64,000 nucleotides of DNA from Zeimonas sp003577305. GTDB taxonomy: Bacteria; Pseudomonadota; Gammaproteobacteria; Burkholderiales; Burkholderiaceae_E. This document shows, piece by piece, positions 8,695 through 17,331 of this stretch. A program made the translations under genes and the position numbers. Under the pieces are notes generated by a model. That model saw only the letters and a program-made list of their open reading frames with translations. It was not told where the DNA came from and ran no database searches. The stretch lies in contig SZOX01000003.1 in assembly GCA_030263385.1 (NCBI GenBank), positions 372,001 to 436,000 on the forward strand, in the 5' to 3' direction. Position 1 is the stretch's first letter; each line of letters starts with the position of its first letter.

Positions 8695-9228
8695 TCAGCC
8701 CGCCTCCGTGTCGGACAGCTCGTCGTGCTCGAAGCGCCGCTCGACGAAGCCGCGGAAGAACAGCACCAGGTGCAGTGCGCACAGCAGCGCCCCGATCGGG
8801 ATGCCGAGGTAAGGAATGCCCGTGCGGATGCCCAGCATCGGCGTCTCCTGGTTCCAGCTGAACGCGACGATCTGCGTGCCGTACCAGCCGAGCGCGAGCA
8901 GGAAGGCCAGCATCGTCAGCGCGATCGCGCCGCGCAGCATGCGTCGCGCGGCCTCGGGCAGGGCGTCTTCGAGCAGGTCGACCGCGACGTGCCGTCCCTC
9001 GCGCAGCGCCAGTCCGGCGCCGAGCCAGGCGATCCATATCATCTGGTACTGAGTGAGTTCCTCGACCCAGACCAGCGAGTGGTTGAAGAGGTAGCGCGAG
9101 ACTACGTTGGCGAAGACGAGAAGCGCCATCGTCCCCATCATCGCGATGACCGCCCACCGGTTCGCTGCGACCAGAAGCGCCTCGGTCCAAGGGAGGCGGC
9201 GCACTGCGGCGTCGGGCGATGCGTTCAT
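8695..9228 (-). CDS. dctQ: TRAP transporter small permease DctQ
   Basis: The 177-residue protein has four predicted membrane helices. The DctQ signature ANVVSRYLFNHSLVWVEEL occurs near residues 40-58, and the REGRHVAVD motif sits at the start of the third helix region. It is the first gene of the sugar-acid operon. The ATG at 9226-9228 is chosen because it gives a normal DctQ N-terminus. No good ribosome-binding site precedes it. An AT-rich inverted repeat lies 10 bases upstream and could be the GntR operator. Confidence 0.92.
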   Translation of the reverse strand: MNASPDAAVRRLPWTEALLVAANRWAVIAMMGTMALLVFANVVSRYLFNHSLVWVEELTQYQMIWIAWLGAGLALREGRHVAVDLLEDALPEAARRMLRGAIALTMLAFLLALGWYGTQIVAFSWNQETPMLGIRTGIPYLGIPIGALLCALHLVLFFRGFVERRFEHDELSDTEAG

Positions 9229-9237
9229 GACATCTAA

Positions 9238-9250
9238 GATATCAGATATC
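9238..9250. promoter_or_regulatory. GATATC-A-GATATC inverted repeat, candidate GntR operator
   Basis: Two GATATC hexamers flank a single A, a 13-base symmetric site in the 105-base gap between dctQ and qor. AT-rich symmetry is rare in this GC-rich window. The site is immediately upstream of the first gene of an operon that ends with its own GntR/FCD regulator. Binding by that regulator is inference. It lies close enough to the dctQ start to overlap the transcription start or leader. It could also affect the divergent qor. Confidence 0.45.
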
Positions 9251-9333
9251 AGGCTCTCGCGAACACTGGTGTTTGCCCGGATGCGCGAGGCCGCGTGGCT
9301 ATACTCGCCCGACCCCCTTTCCCCGGAGCGAGC

Positions 9334-10302
9334 ATGCCCAAAGCGATCCGCATCCAGCAGACCGGCGGCCCCGAAGTCATGCAGTACGTCGACGTCGAGG
9401 TCGGTCCGCCCGGCCCCGGCGAGGCGCAGGTGCGCCATCACGCGATCGGCCTGAACTTCATCGACGTCTACTTCCGCACGGGCCTGTATCCGCAGCCGCT
9501 GCCCGGCGGCATCGGCCTGGAGGGTGCGGGCGTGGTCACCGCCGTGGGCGAAGGCGTGACGCACGTGAGGCCCGGCGATCGCGTCGCCTACAGCGATCTT
9601 CCGCCCGGCTCGTACGCCGAGTTGCGCAACCTGCCGGCCAGGTCGCTCGTGAGGCTGCCGCGCTCCATCGATTTCGAGACGGCGGCGGCGATGATGCTCA
9701 AGGGCATGACGGTGCAGTACCTGTTCCGGCGCACCTACAGGCTGCGCAAGGGGCAGACGATCCTCTTCCACGCCGCAGCCGGTGGCGTGGGGCTGATCGC
9801 GATGCAGTGGGCCAGGGCGCTCGGCGTCACCGTGATCGGCACCGTCGGCTCCGAGGAGAAGGCGGCGCTCGCGCGCCGCTTCGGCTGCGATCACGCGATC
9901 CTCTACAAGCACGAGAACATCGTCGAGCGCGTGCGCGAGATCACCGGCGGGGCGATGGTGCCGGTGGTCTACGATTCGGTCGGCAAGGACACGTTCCAGG
10001 CGTCGATCGACTGCCTGCAGCCGTTCGGCCTGATGGTCAGCTTCGGCAACGCGTCGGGCCCGGTGCCACCGATTGCGCTCACCGCGTTGAAGGGCTCGCT
10101 GTACATCACGCGGCCGACGCTGATGGCGCACACCGCCAATCGCGCGACTCTCGAAGAGATGGCGGCCGACCTCTTCCGGATGGTTCGCTCCGGGAAAGTG
10201 AAGATCGGGATCGACCAGCGCTACCGTCTTGCCGACGCGGCGAACGCGCATCGCGAGCTCGAGTCGCGCAAGACCGTGGCATCGTCGGTCATGTTGCCCT
10301 GA
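9334..10302 (+). CDS. qor: NADPH:quinone oxidoreductase, zeta-crystallin type
   Basis: The 322-residue medium-chain reductase reads MPKAIRIQQTGGPEVM, the classical QOR opening. It contains GLNFIDVYFRTG (about residues 45-56) and the NADPH-binding AAAGGVGLIAMQWAR (about 148-162). The zinc ligands of alcohol dehydrogenases are absent, as expected. The family reduces quinones with NADPH by one electron. The ATG at 9334 is preceded by CGGAGCG, a usable ribosome-binding site. Its stop shares one base with the tcdA start (TGATG), so the two genes are probably one transcript. Confidence 0.93.
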   Translation: MPKAIRIQQTGGPEVMQYVDVEVGPPGPGEAQVRHHAIGLNFIDVYFRTGLYPQPLPGGIGLEGAGVVTAVGEGVTHVRPGDRVAYSDLPPGSYAELRNLPARSLVRLPRSIDFETAAAMMLKGMTVQYLFRRTYRLRKGQTILFHAAAGGVGLIAMQWARALGVTVIGTVGSEEKAALARRFGCDHAILYKHENIVERVREITGGAMVPVVYDSVGKDTFQASIDCLQPFGLMVSFGNASGPVPPIALTALKGSLYITRPTLMAHTANRATLEEMAADLFRMVRSGKVKIGIDQRYRLADAANAHRELESRKTVASSVMLP

Positions 10303-11120
10303 TGCACGCGCGAACGGCCGCCACGCAGGCCGATCCGGCACGCCGTTTCGGCGGCATCGCGCGGCTGTACGGCGACGAAGCCCTGCCTGTGCTGGCGCGC
10401 GCGCATGTCTGCGTGGTGGGCGTCGGGGGGGTCGGATCATGGGCCGCCGAGGCGCTGGCGCGCTCCGGCGTTGGGCGGCTCACGCTGATCGACCTCGACC
10501 ACGTCGCCGAATCGAACGTGAACCGGCAGGTGCATGCACTCGGATCGACGCTGGGCGCGGCCAAGGTCGAGGTGATGCGCGGGCGCATCGCCGACATCTC
10601 GCCCGATTGCCAGGTGCGGGCGATCGACGACTACGTGACGGTCGAGAACGTCGAGCGCCTCGTGCCCGGGGGCGCGCTGGTCGTCGACGCGATCGATGCG
10701 CCGCGGGAGAAGGCGGCGCTCATTGCATGCATGCGCCGGCGCCGCCAGCCGATCGTCGTCTGTGGCGGCGCCGGCGGGCGCACCGATCCGCTGCGTCTGC
10801 GCCGCGACGACCTCTCGCGAACGAAGGGCGACGCGCTGCTTGCCTCGGTGCGCGCGCGACTGCGTCGCGACTACGGATTTCCGCGCGACGCGGCGAAGCG
10901 CTTCCGGATCGAGGCGATCCATTCCGACGAGCACGTGGGTCGCGCGGCGCACGCAGCAGCCTGCGAGGAGGGCGCGCGCGGCGGGGCGCCGCTCGGGTGC
11001 GCAGGTTACGGCTCTCTGGTCACCGTGACCGCCGCGATGGGGCTGGCTGCCGCGTCGTGGGCGATCGAGCGGGCGCTGGCGGACGCGAAGCGCAGCAGCC
11101 AGCCCTCCGTACCCGGGTGA
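10302..11120 (+). CDS. tcdA: tRNA threonylcarbamoyladenosine dehydratase (ThiF/HesA family)
   Basis: The 272-residue E1-like enzyme has the adenylation Rossmann motif GVGGVGSWAAEALARSG (about residues 41-57). The strand TLIDLDHVAESNVNRQ carries the conserved Asp, Asn and Arg that contact ATP. The closing GYGSLVTVTAAMG is typical of TcdA (CsdL/YgdL), which converts t6A37 to cyclic ct6A37 in tRNAs reading ANN codons. The ATG at 10302 shares its A with the qor stop. The C-terminal 15 residues are not conserved. Confidence 0.9.
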   Translation: MHARTAATQADPARRFGGIARLYGDEALPVLARAHVCVVGVGGVGSWAAEALARSGVGRLTLIDLDHVAESNVNRQVHALGSTLGAAKVEVMRGRIADISPDCQVRAIDDYVTVENVERLVPGGALVVDAIDAPREKAALIACMRRRRQPIVVCGGAGGRTDPLRLRRDDLSRTKGDALLASVRARLRRDYGFPRDAAKRFRIEAIHSDEHVGRAAHAAACEEGARGGAPLGCAGYGSLVTVTAAMGLAAASWAIERALADAKRSSQPSVPG

Positions 11121-11259
11121 TTCCCGTCGATGACGCCGGCGCGTGCCGGTTTCCCGCGGGGCTGCCGTTCGGCCGCCCGTGCGCCGGCGAACGGGGAAGT
11201 CGCGGCTGCAAAAACGGGTAGCATCTCGGCTGCATCCAGCTTTCCGGCCAGTCCTGCGC

Positions 11260-12294
11260 ATGAGTCGACCAGACACGGTCGCCGTCTACTTCGTCGCATC
11301 CCCGCTGCAATACCTCGCGGCCCGGCGCATCGCCGGGGAGTTCGAACGCGGTGCGCGGCAGGTGCTCGTGTGGTACAAGCGCGGACTCGAATGCGTGGTC
11401 GAGCCCGGTGAGTGGGACGCATCGAGCTACATGGCGTGGCCGCGCCTGGAGCCGCTACCGGGCGCGTTCGGCCGTCACCGCCGCCTGCGCGAGAACATCC
11501 GGATGGTGGCCAGCCTCGCGGGGCCGTGCGAGCGATTGATCCTGCACAGCGCGGTCTACGACACCGAGGCGATCAACTACTTCCTTCGCGGGCTGCCGAT
11601 CGCCTGCGGGGCGGGCGAGATGCGCGCCCGCATCCTTCCCGACGGGCTCCTCAGCATCCGCCGTTATCCGCTGTCGCCGCTCAGGCGCCTGTTGCAGTGT
11701 TCGCGCAAGCTGCGGCGGCTGTTCGCGCCCGAACTCGACTACGAGTGCTTCGGCGGCGATCGCATCGGATCGGATGCGTCGTTCTGCGATCGCATCTACG
11801 TGCTGCCGGGGTTGCCGAACGAATATCCGCCGGCCAGGGTCCGCGTGCTTCCGCCGCTCGTCGATCGGGTCGTCGATGCGCAACCTGAATCCGCAGAGCG
11901 CCGTGCGCTCGTGATCGGGCAACCGCTGGCCGCATTCCGCCTGATGTCGCCGGCGGACGTGTCGGAGGTGACGTCTCGCATGCGCCAGTGGCTCGCTCGC
12001 GAAGGCTTTTCGTTGATCGACTACAAGCCGCATCCGAAGGACGTGGCGCACGATCTCGCCCATCCCGACTACCGGCTGATCGAGCCCGCGGGGGCGCTGG
12101 AGTCGCACATGGCGAGCACCCGCTATGACGCGGTGATCGGGGTGCGTTCCTCGTCGCTGCTGCTTGCGCGGCAGATCTATCCTGCACGCGTTCGCGTGGT
12201 CGCCTTCGGCTGGCAGCGTGTCAGGTTCAAGTCGCCGCAGGAGCAGGAGGACATGCGGCGCGCATTCACTGCCTGCGGCGTGGAGTTTGCGTGA
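11260..12294 (+). CDS. Sialyltransferase/polysialyltransferase-like glycosyltransferase
   Basis: The 344-residue protein starts with a strand reading YFVASPLQYLAA, like GT52 and polysialyltransferase-type enzymes. It carries the three short motifs known from bacterial sialyltransferases in the right order: PDG (127-129), HP within YKPHPKD (258-259) and a serine run at 297-299. This supports a CMP-sugar-using GT-B enzyme. No neuA or neuB gene is present nearby, so the donor could be another CMP-sugar such as Kdo or an undefined sugar. It is the first gene of a four-gene glycan cluster, and its stop overlaps the ligase start by four bases. The ATG at 11260 is chosen; the upstream frame is Arg-rich and unconserved. 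Confidence 0.6.
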   Translation: MSRPDTVAVYFVASPLQYLAARRIAGEFERGARQVLVWYKRGLECVVEPGEWDASSYMAWPRLEPLPGAFGRHRRLRENIRMVASLAGPCERLILHSAVYDTEAINYFLRGLPIACGAGEMRARILPDGLLSIRRYPLSPLRRLLQCSRKLRRLFAPELDYECFGGDRIGSDASFCDRIYVLPGLPNEYPPARVRVLPPLVDRVVDAQPESAERRALVIGQPLAAFRLMSPADVSEVTSRMRQWLAREGFSLIDYKPHPKDVAHDLAHPDYRLIEPAGALESHMASTRYDAVIGVRSSSLLLARQIYPARVRVVAFGWQRVRFKSPQEQEDMRRAFTACGVEFA

Positions 12295-13625
12295 GCCTTG
12301 CGCAGTTGCGCGAACGCATCCCGCTGGTCAATTCCTGGCTGCTCGCCGCGGTCTTCTTCTGCATACCGGTGCAGGTGGCGCCTGCCTACGTGCTGTCGGC
12401 AGCGATGCTGCTGCTGTGGCTGATCGAAGGCGATCTTCGCCGGAAACTGCGCGAACTGGCCGGCGAGCCGCTGGTCTGGATCGTGCTGGGCTGCTACGGG
12501 GTGCTGCTGCTGTCGCTGCTGTGGAGCGACGATCGCGGCTGGGGCTGGCAGATCATGCAGCGGCACAGGTTCTTCCTGCTGTTCCCGCTGTATTACAGCG
12601 TGGCGCGACGCGAGCACTTCGGGCGCTACGTCGGCGCCTTCCTCGCGTCGATCGCGCTGTGCGAGGCACTGGCGTTCTACAACTGGGCGAAGTTGCACTA
12701 CTGGCCTGGCCTGCCCGAAGGCATCCGCGTCGAGAAGAGCTCGGACGACACCGCGCCGTTCGTCGACCGCATCTTCTACACGCCTGCGCTGGCGCTCGCC
12801 GGATACCTCGCGGGACATCGCCTGCTCTTCGATGCGCAGACGCCGGGCCGCCGCCTCGTCTACGGCGGGCTGCTCGCGACGACGACGCTGAACCTGCTGA
12901 TCGCGGGGGGGCGAACCGGAATGGTGGGCTTCCTCGTGCTGCTCGCGCTGCTGGCGTTCCAGCGCTTCGCGCGTCGTCCGGTGGTCGCCGGTTTGGTGGC
13001 GGCCGCGCTGGTCGCCGTCGTGCTCGTGGGCGGCTATCACGGCAGCAGCTACTTCAGGAGCCGGGTCGACGATGCGGTCGACACTTACGTTCACTACAGG
13101 GAACGTCCCGACAGTTCGGTGAGCCTGCGCCTGGTCTACGCGCTGAACGCGCTGCGAGTTTACGCGGCGCATCCGCTGCTCGGCGTCGGGGTTGGCGACT
13201 ACCCGAAGGAGTACGAGCGGGTCAATGCGGCCCACACGCCGCAGTGGGAGCCGGCCTGGAATCCGCACAACCATTACCTGTTCGTGCTGACGGCTGCAGG
13301 CCTGCCGGGCGGCATCGCACTCGCGCTGGTGCTGGCTTATCCGCTGCGGCGGCGCGCACCGGCCGACGGGCGCGAGCGGATCCGCCGTGCGGTGCCGGTG
13401 CTGATGATCACGATCTGCCTGTTCGAGTCGTACCTGCTGCGCTCGAACGTCAGCATGATGTACATGCTGTTCACCGCGGCGCTGTGGCGCGATGCGTCGG
13501 GTGCAGGTCCCGCGCAAGCAGCGGGCCGGCCGCCGCCGGCTGCGGATCGCGTCACGCAGCGCGGCGCCCGTGAAGCGAGGAGGCGGGGTCTCGTGACCCG
13601 CGCGGCGATGTCGTCGAGCAGGTAG
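12291..13625 (+). CDS. O-antigen ligase family (Wzy_C/WaaL-like) membrane protein
   Basis: The 444-residue protein has ten or more hydrophobic helices and a large periplasmic loop. In the loop, the text NPHNHYLFVLTAAGLPGG (about residues 323-340) contains the conserved His of the WaaL/Wzy_C catalytic region. WaaL moves polymer from undecaprenyl diphosphate to lipid A-core; Wzy relatives polymerise O-units. Sequence alone does not separate these roles, but the neighbouring heptosyltransferase favours a core-linked job. It starts at GTG 12291, overlapping the previous stop. The last 40 residues are an Arg/Ala-rich cytoplasmic tail. Confidence 0.82.
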   Translation: MSLAQLRERIPLVNSWLLAAVFFCIPVQVAPAYVLSAAMLLLWLIEGDLRRKLRELAGEPLVWIVLGCYGVLLLSLLWSDDRGWGWQIMQRHRFFLLFPLYYSVARREHFGRYVGAFLASIALCEALAFYNWAKLHYWPGLPEGIRVEKSSDDTAPFVDRIFYTPALALAGYLAGHRLLFDAQTPGRRLVYGGLLATTTLNLLIAGGRTGMVGFLVLLALLAFQRFARRPVVAGLVAAALVAVVLVGGYHGSSYFRSRVDDAVDTYVHYRERPDSSVSLRLVYALNALRVYAAHPLLGVGVGDYPKEYERVNAAHTPQWEPAWNPHNHYLFVLTAAGLPGGIALALVLAYPLRRRAPADGRERIRRAVPVLMITICLFESYLLRSNVSMMYMLFTAALWRDASGAGPAQAAGRPPPAADRVTQRGAREARRRGLVTRAAMSSSR

Positions 13626-13661
13626 GATCCCGGGCGTGCGCAAGGTGCGATTCGCCTCCAG

Positions 13662-14723
13662 ATGAACCGATCCGCTGCGGCCTCGCCGCGTGTCCTGGTC
13701 GTTCGCACGTCTGCCATCGGTGACGTGGTCTTCGCGTCGCCGCTGGCAGCGGCGTTGCGACGCAGCTGGCCCGGGGCCTACATCGCATGGGTGGTCGAAC
13801 CCGGCATCGATGCACTGATCGCTTCCGACCCGGCGATCGACGAATGCATCGTCTGGCCGAAGACGCAGTGGCTCGAGTTGTGGAGGCGCCGGCACTGGGC
13901 CGAACTGTGGCGACGCGTTGGCGCGTTTCGAGCGCAACTGCGGCAGCGGCACTTCGATCTCGCACTCGATCTGCACGGCCTGGCCAAGAGCGCCCTGATC
14001 GCGCGAATGAGCGGCGCTCCGAGGCGCGTGGGCCTGGGAGCGCGAGAGGGCAGCCGGTGGCTCGTGACCGAGGTCGTTGAGCGCGCCGGAGACCCGGCAC
14101 GCATCGGCTCGGAGTACCTGCATCTCGCGCAATACCTGGGGCTCGACTGCGATGACTTCCTGCCACGCCTGAGCCTCGACGCGAACGCCGAACAGCGTGC
14201 CCTTGCACGACTGGCGAAACGCGGAATCGAACCGGCACGTTACGCGGTTTTCGCCGCCTTCACGACCCGCCCGCAGAAGCACTGGTTCGAAGATGCCTGG
14301 ATCGAGCTGGCGGGGAAGCTGCAGGCCCGGACGGGCCTGCGGATCGTGTTGCTCGGCGGCAACTCGGACCGCGAGGCGGCCGCGCGCATTGCCTGCGCGG
14401 CGCCGGGTCTGGTCGACCTCGCCGGAGCGACCGACCTGGGCGAGGCGGCAGCCATCGTCCGTCATGCCGCTCTTCTGGTCGGCGTGGACACTGGGCTCAC
14501 CCACATGGGGATCGCATTCTCGGTGCCGACGGTCGCGCTGTTCGGGTCGACGCGTCCCTACACGAACACGGGGCGTGCGAACGCGCGTGTCGTGTGGCTC
14601 GGCCTGGGTTGCTCGCCGTGCGGCAGACGCCCGACCTGTGGCGGCGCCTGGACATGCATGCGCGAGATCACTGCCGATCGGGTGGTCGAGGAGGCCGGCC
14701 TGGCGCTCGGAGCTGCAAGATGA
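13662..14723 (+). CDS. Glycosyltransferase family 9, LPS heptosyltransferase-like
   Basis: The 353-residue GT-B protein has the GT9 opening VLVVRTSAIGDVVFASPLAAALR. The ADP-heptose-binding strand VGVDTGLTHMGIAFSVPTVALFG lies near residues 270-292. A CSPCGRR-x-TCGG cysteine cluster near the end is common in heptosyltransferases. It would transfer heptose from ADP-heptose to the LPS inner core at the inner membrane. WaaC- or WaaF-type specificity cannot be fixed here. It follows the ligase by 36 bases and overlaps the GT4 start (ATGA). Confidence 0.88.
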   Translation: MNRSAAASPRVLVVRTSAIGDVVFASPLAAALRRSWPGAYIAWVVEPGIDALIASDPAIDECIVWPKTQWLELWRRRHWAELWRRVGAFRAQLRQRHFDLALDLHGLAKSALIARMSGAPRRVGLGAREGSRWLVTEVVERAGDPARIGSEYLHLAQYLGLDCDDFLPRLSLDANAEQRALARLAKRGIEPARYAVFAAFTTRPQKHWFEDAWIELAGKLQARTGLRIVLLGGNSDREAAARIACAAPGLVDLAGATDLGEAAAIVRHAALLVGVDTGLTHMGIAFSVPTVALFGSTRPYTNTGRANARVVWLGLGCSPCGRRPTCGGAWTCMREITADRVVEEAGLALGAAR

Positions 14724-15835
14724 AGGTGCTGCACGTCGAGGCCGGCCGGCACTTCTATGGTGGTGCACGCCAGGTGGCGTGGCTGGTCGAGGGCCTGGCG
14801 CAGCGCGGAATCGCCAATGTCCTGGCCTGTCCGCCGGGCGCGGCGATCGGCGAGCAGGTGGGAAGCGCCGCGCGAGTGATCGAGATACCGATGCGCGGCG
14901 ATGCCGATGCCGCGCTTGCGTGGCGACTGGCAAGGACGATACGAAGCGAACGACCGGCAATCGTGCATCTGCACAGTCGGCGCGGGGCAGACCTCTGGGG
15001 CGGCGTCGCCGCATGGCTGGCGGGTGCGCCCTGCGTGCTCTCGCGCAGGGTCGACAATCCGGAACCGCGCTGGCTGGTGGCGATCAAGTATCGCCTCTTC
15101 GACCGCGTGATTGCCATCTCCGAGGGCATCCGCGACGTCCTGGTCTCCGAAGGAGTGGCGCCCGAACGCGTCCGTTGCGTGCGCAGCGCGGTCGACGCGA
15201 ATCCATGGCTCCAGCCGGTCGACCGCGCGGCGTTCCTGCGCGAATTCGGTCTTCAGGCCGACGCGTGCGTGATCGGGATGATCGCGCAGCTGATTCCCCG
15301 CAAGGGGCATCGCCATCTGATCGCTGCGATCGACGCGCTGCGTCGCGACTTTCCGGCGTTGCGCGTGCTGCTGTTCGGCCAGGGGCCGCTCCACGGCGAA
15401 CTCGACGCCGAGATCGGGCGGCGCGGCCTTCGCGAGACGATTCGTCTTGCGGGCTTTCGCAACGACCTGCCTCGATGGGTCGGTGGACTGGATATCGTCG
15501 TCCACCCGGCCGAAATGGAAGGTCTCGGTGTCTCGCTACTGCAGGCTTCCGCAGCGGCAGTGCCGATCGTCGCCAGCCGCGCAGGCGGACTTCCGGAGGC
15601 CGTCAGCGACGGCGTGAGCGGCCTGCTGGTGACGCCGGGAGACGTGCCCGGACTCGTCGAGGCCCTGCGCCGCCTGCTCGATGATCCGGCATTGAGGCGA
15701 AGGCTGGGCGAGGCCGGCCGCCGGCGCATCCTGTCCGGGTTCACGATCGAGGCGATGGTCGAAGGCAACATCGCCGTCTATCGGGAGATCCTGGCGCAGC
15801 GAGCGGGGCAGACTGCGGATCGAGCGGAAGAGTGA
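14720..15835 (+). CDS. Glycosyltransferase family 4 protein
   Basis: The 371-residue GT-B enzyme has an N-terminal acceptor half with GGARQVAWLVEGLA near residues 14-27. The C-terminal donor half contains GMIAQLIPRKGHRHLI (about 193-208) and the GT4 pattern HPAEMEGLGVSLLQASAAAVPIV (about 263-285), with its E-x7-E nucleotide-sugar binding motif. GT4 enzymes use UDP-, GDP- or ADP-sugars with retention of configuration. Donor and acceptor are unknown, but the operon position suggests LPS or capsule core extension. The ATG at 14720 overlaps the heptosyltransferase stop. Confidence 0.88.
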   Translation: MKVLHVEAGRHFYGGARQVAWLVEGLAQRGIANVLACPPGAAIGEQVGSAARVIEIPMRGDADAALAWRLARTIRSERPAIVHLHSRRGADLWGGVAAWLAGAPCVLSRRVDNPEPRWLVAIKYRLFDRVIAISEGIRDVLVSEGVAPERVRCVRSAVDANPWLQPVDRAAFLREFGLQADACVIGMIAQLIPRKGHRHLIAAIDALRRDFPALRVLLFGQGPLHGELDAEIGRRGLRETIRLAGFRNDLPRWVGGLDIVVHPAEMEGLGVSLLQASAAAVPIVASRAGGLPEAVSDGVSGLLVTPGDVPGLVEALRRLLDDPALRRRLGEAGRRRILSGFTIEAMVEGNIAVYREILAQRAGQTADRAEE

Positions 15836-15874
15836 CCCGGGCCCGTTCTCGCGTTCCGGGTTGCGGGCCGGCGC

Positions 15875-16783
15875 TCAGCGCTGTCCGGTGGTCAGCATCA
15901 CGATCGCACCGATCACGATCAGCGCGCCCGCGATCTGGATCACGGCGACCTGCTGGTCGAGTATCACCCACCCGAGGAAGAGCGCCGCGATCGGCTCGAA
16001 ATTCATCACTGCGGCATTGTTGACCGCGCCCAGGCGGGGCAGCAGCACGAACAGCGCGGTGATCGCAGACGAGTAGAGCACGGTGAGCCCCGCCAGCGCG
16101 GCCCAGCCGATGCCGTCGGCCGGCCACTCGAAGCGGCCGCCCAGTGCGCCGCTGGCGATCGCGACCGCGGTCACCACCAGCATCAGCACCAGGGTGCGCA
16201 GGCGCCCATCGGTGCTGGCCAGCCAGCGGGTGGTCAGATAGAGCGCGCTGGCGAATGCCGCAGCGCCGCCCAGTGCGAAGGCGACACCGACGCCCATCGA
16301 CGTGGGCTCCGCCGCGACGCCGGCCGGCGGCCGGGCGAAGCCGGCCACGTCGAGCGCGAGCGCGAGTCCGACGAGCGCGATCGGCATGGCCACGAAGGCG
16401 CGCCGCGAAGGGCGCTCGCCACCGGCGGCCCAGGAGATCAGCCCGAGCATCAGCGGGAAGGTGTTGAACGCGAGCAGTGCCAGCGCCACCGGAATGCGCG
16501 CCACCGCCGAATACAGGCACAGGCTCTGGATCGCGACGAGCAGGCCGATGCCGATCGCGCGGCGCAGCGTCGTTGCCGACATGCGCAGCGGCACGCCGGC
16601 CCGGACGAGCAGTGCCAGCACGAACAGCGCAGCGCCCATCGAGCGCACCGCCACGGCGGTCGCGACGTTCGCGCCGTGGTCGAAGGCAAGCCGCGCGGCG
16701 ACGTGGTTGCTGGCGAACGATGCGGCGATCAGCAGCAGCAGCGAGACACCGAGCCAGCGGGGAAGGGGCGTCGCGGAAGTCAT
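15875..16783 (-). CDS. EamA (DMT superfamily) transporter
   Basis: The 302-residue protein has ten hydrophobic segments arranged as two EamA repeats. The conserved NTFPLMLGLISW stretch occurs in the first repeat and NFEPIAALFLGWVILDQ in the second, the usual DMT exporter pattern. The substrate is unknown; relatives export amino acids, purines or drugs. The ATG at 16781-16783 overlaps the pgaD stop (ATGA), which ties the gene to the end of the pga operon. That linkage is unusual and may point to a role in poly-GlcNAc metabolism or simply read-through expression. Confidence 0.88.
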   Translation of the reverse strand: MTSATPLPRWLGVSLLLLIAASFASNHVAARLAFDHGANVATAVAVRSMGAALFVLALLVRAGVPLRMSATTLRRAIGIGLLVAIQSLCLYSAVARIPVALALLAFNTFPLMLGLISWAAGGERPSRRAFVAMPIALVGLALALDVAGFARPPAGVAAEPTSMGVGVAFALGGAAAFASALYLTTRWLASTDGRLRTLVLMLVVTAVAIASGALGGRFEWPADGIGWAALAGLTVLYSSAITALFVLLPRLGAVNNAAVMNFEPIAALFLGWVILDQQVAVIQIAGALIVIGAIVMLTTGQR

Positions 16784-17331
16784 CGAGCCGCGAGGATACC
16801 AGCGGAGTTTTCGCGTCGCGCTGTTCCTGCGGCATCGGGAGTGGGAGGGACGGCTTTCGGGAGCGGGACGATCTCGACGGATTCGATTCGGCCCGACTCG
16901 TCGTGCCGCACTCGCAGCATGCGTGCCTGCTGCCAGTGCCGCAGCGCATCGGGTTCGAGTCCGGCGAGCGCTGCGACCTCGTCCAGTGTCGCGGCGCGGC
17001 GGCTCGAGCGACGCTCCCTGCCGCGAAACCGGATGAAGTTGTACAGCGCCCAGGACACCAGCGAACCGGCGAGCAGCCCGATCGCGAGCGCGTACCAGCC
17101 CAGCACGTCGAGCAGCGCGGTGCCGCCGTGCTCGAGAACCATTTCCTCGTAGAAGCGCGAGGCGCCGAAGATCCAGCCGAGCAGCGCGAAGACCGGCAGC
17201 CAGAGGTATGCCCAAACGGCCCAGAAGAAGGCGGTCAGGCCGGTCGATACGACGCGCTGCGGTGTCGACTGCAGGTCGGGCCGATCGATGATCAGCGGTC
17301 GGGCAGCAGTCCGCGATCCGGGCTTTTCCAT
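16780..17331 (-). CDS. pgaD: Poly-beta-1,6-N-acetyl-D-glucosamine biosynthesis protein PgaD
   Basis: The 183-residue protein has two membrane helices (about residues 30-55 and 70-95) and a cytoplasmic C-terminus. The DRPDLQSTPQRVVSTGLTAFFW region and the NFIRFRGRERR after helix two match PgaD. PgaD forms the inner-membrane synthase complex with PgaC and is needed for c-di-GMP activation. Its start lies inside the end of pgaC (40-base overlap). The length exceeds the E. coli protein (137 residues) because of a C-terminal extension that includes a short helix-turn-helix-like stretch with LDEVAALAGLEPDAL. Confidence 0.85.
   Translation of the reverse strand: MEKPGSRTAARPLIIDRPDLQSTPQRVVSTGLTAFFWAVWAYLWLPVFALLGWIFGASRFYEEMVLEHGGTALLDVLGWYALAIGLLAGSLVSWALYNFIRFRGRERRSSRRAATLDEVAALAGLEPDALRHWQQARMLRVRHDESGRIESVEIVPLPKAVPPTPDAAGTARRENSAGILAAR

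Noticed and set aside
12177..15014. A 945-codon minus-strand open frame over the glycan cluster
   Set aside because: It is antisense to four clear glycosyltransferase or ligase genes, Arg/Gln/His-rich, with no recognisable family.
15836..15874. Terminator between the GT4 and EamA genes
   Set aside because: Only a 6-base GC stem with an 18-base loop could be drawn in the GC-rich gap, and no U-tract. Not specific enough.
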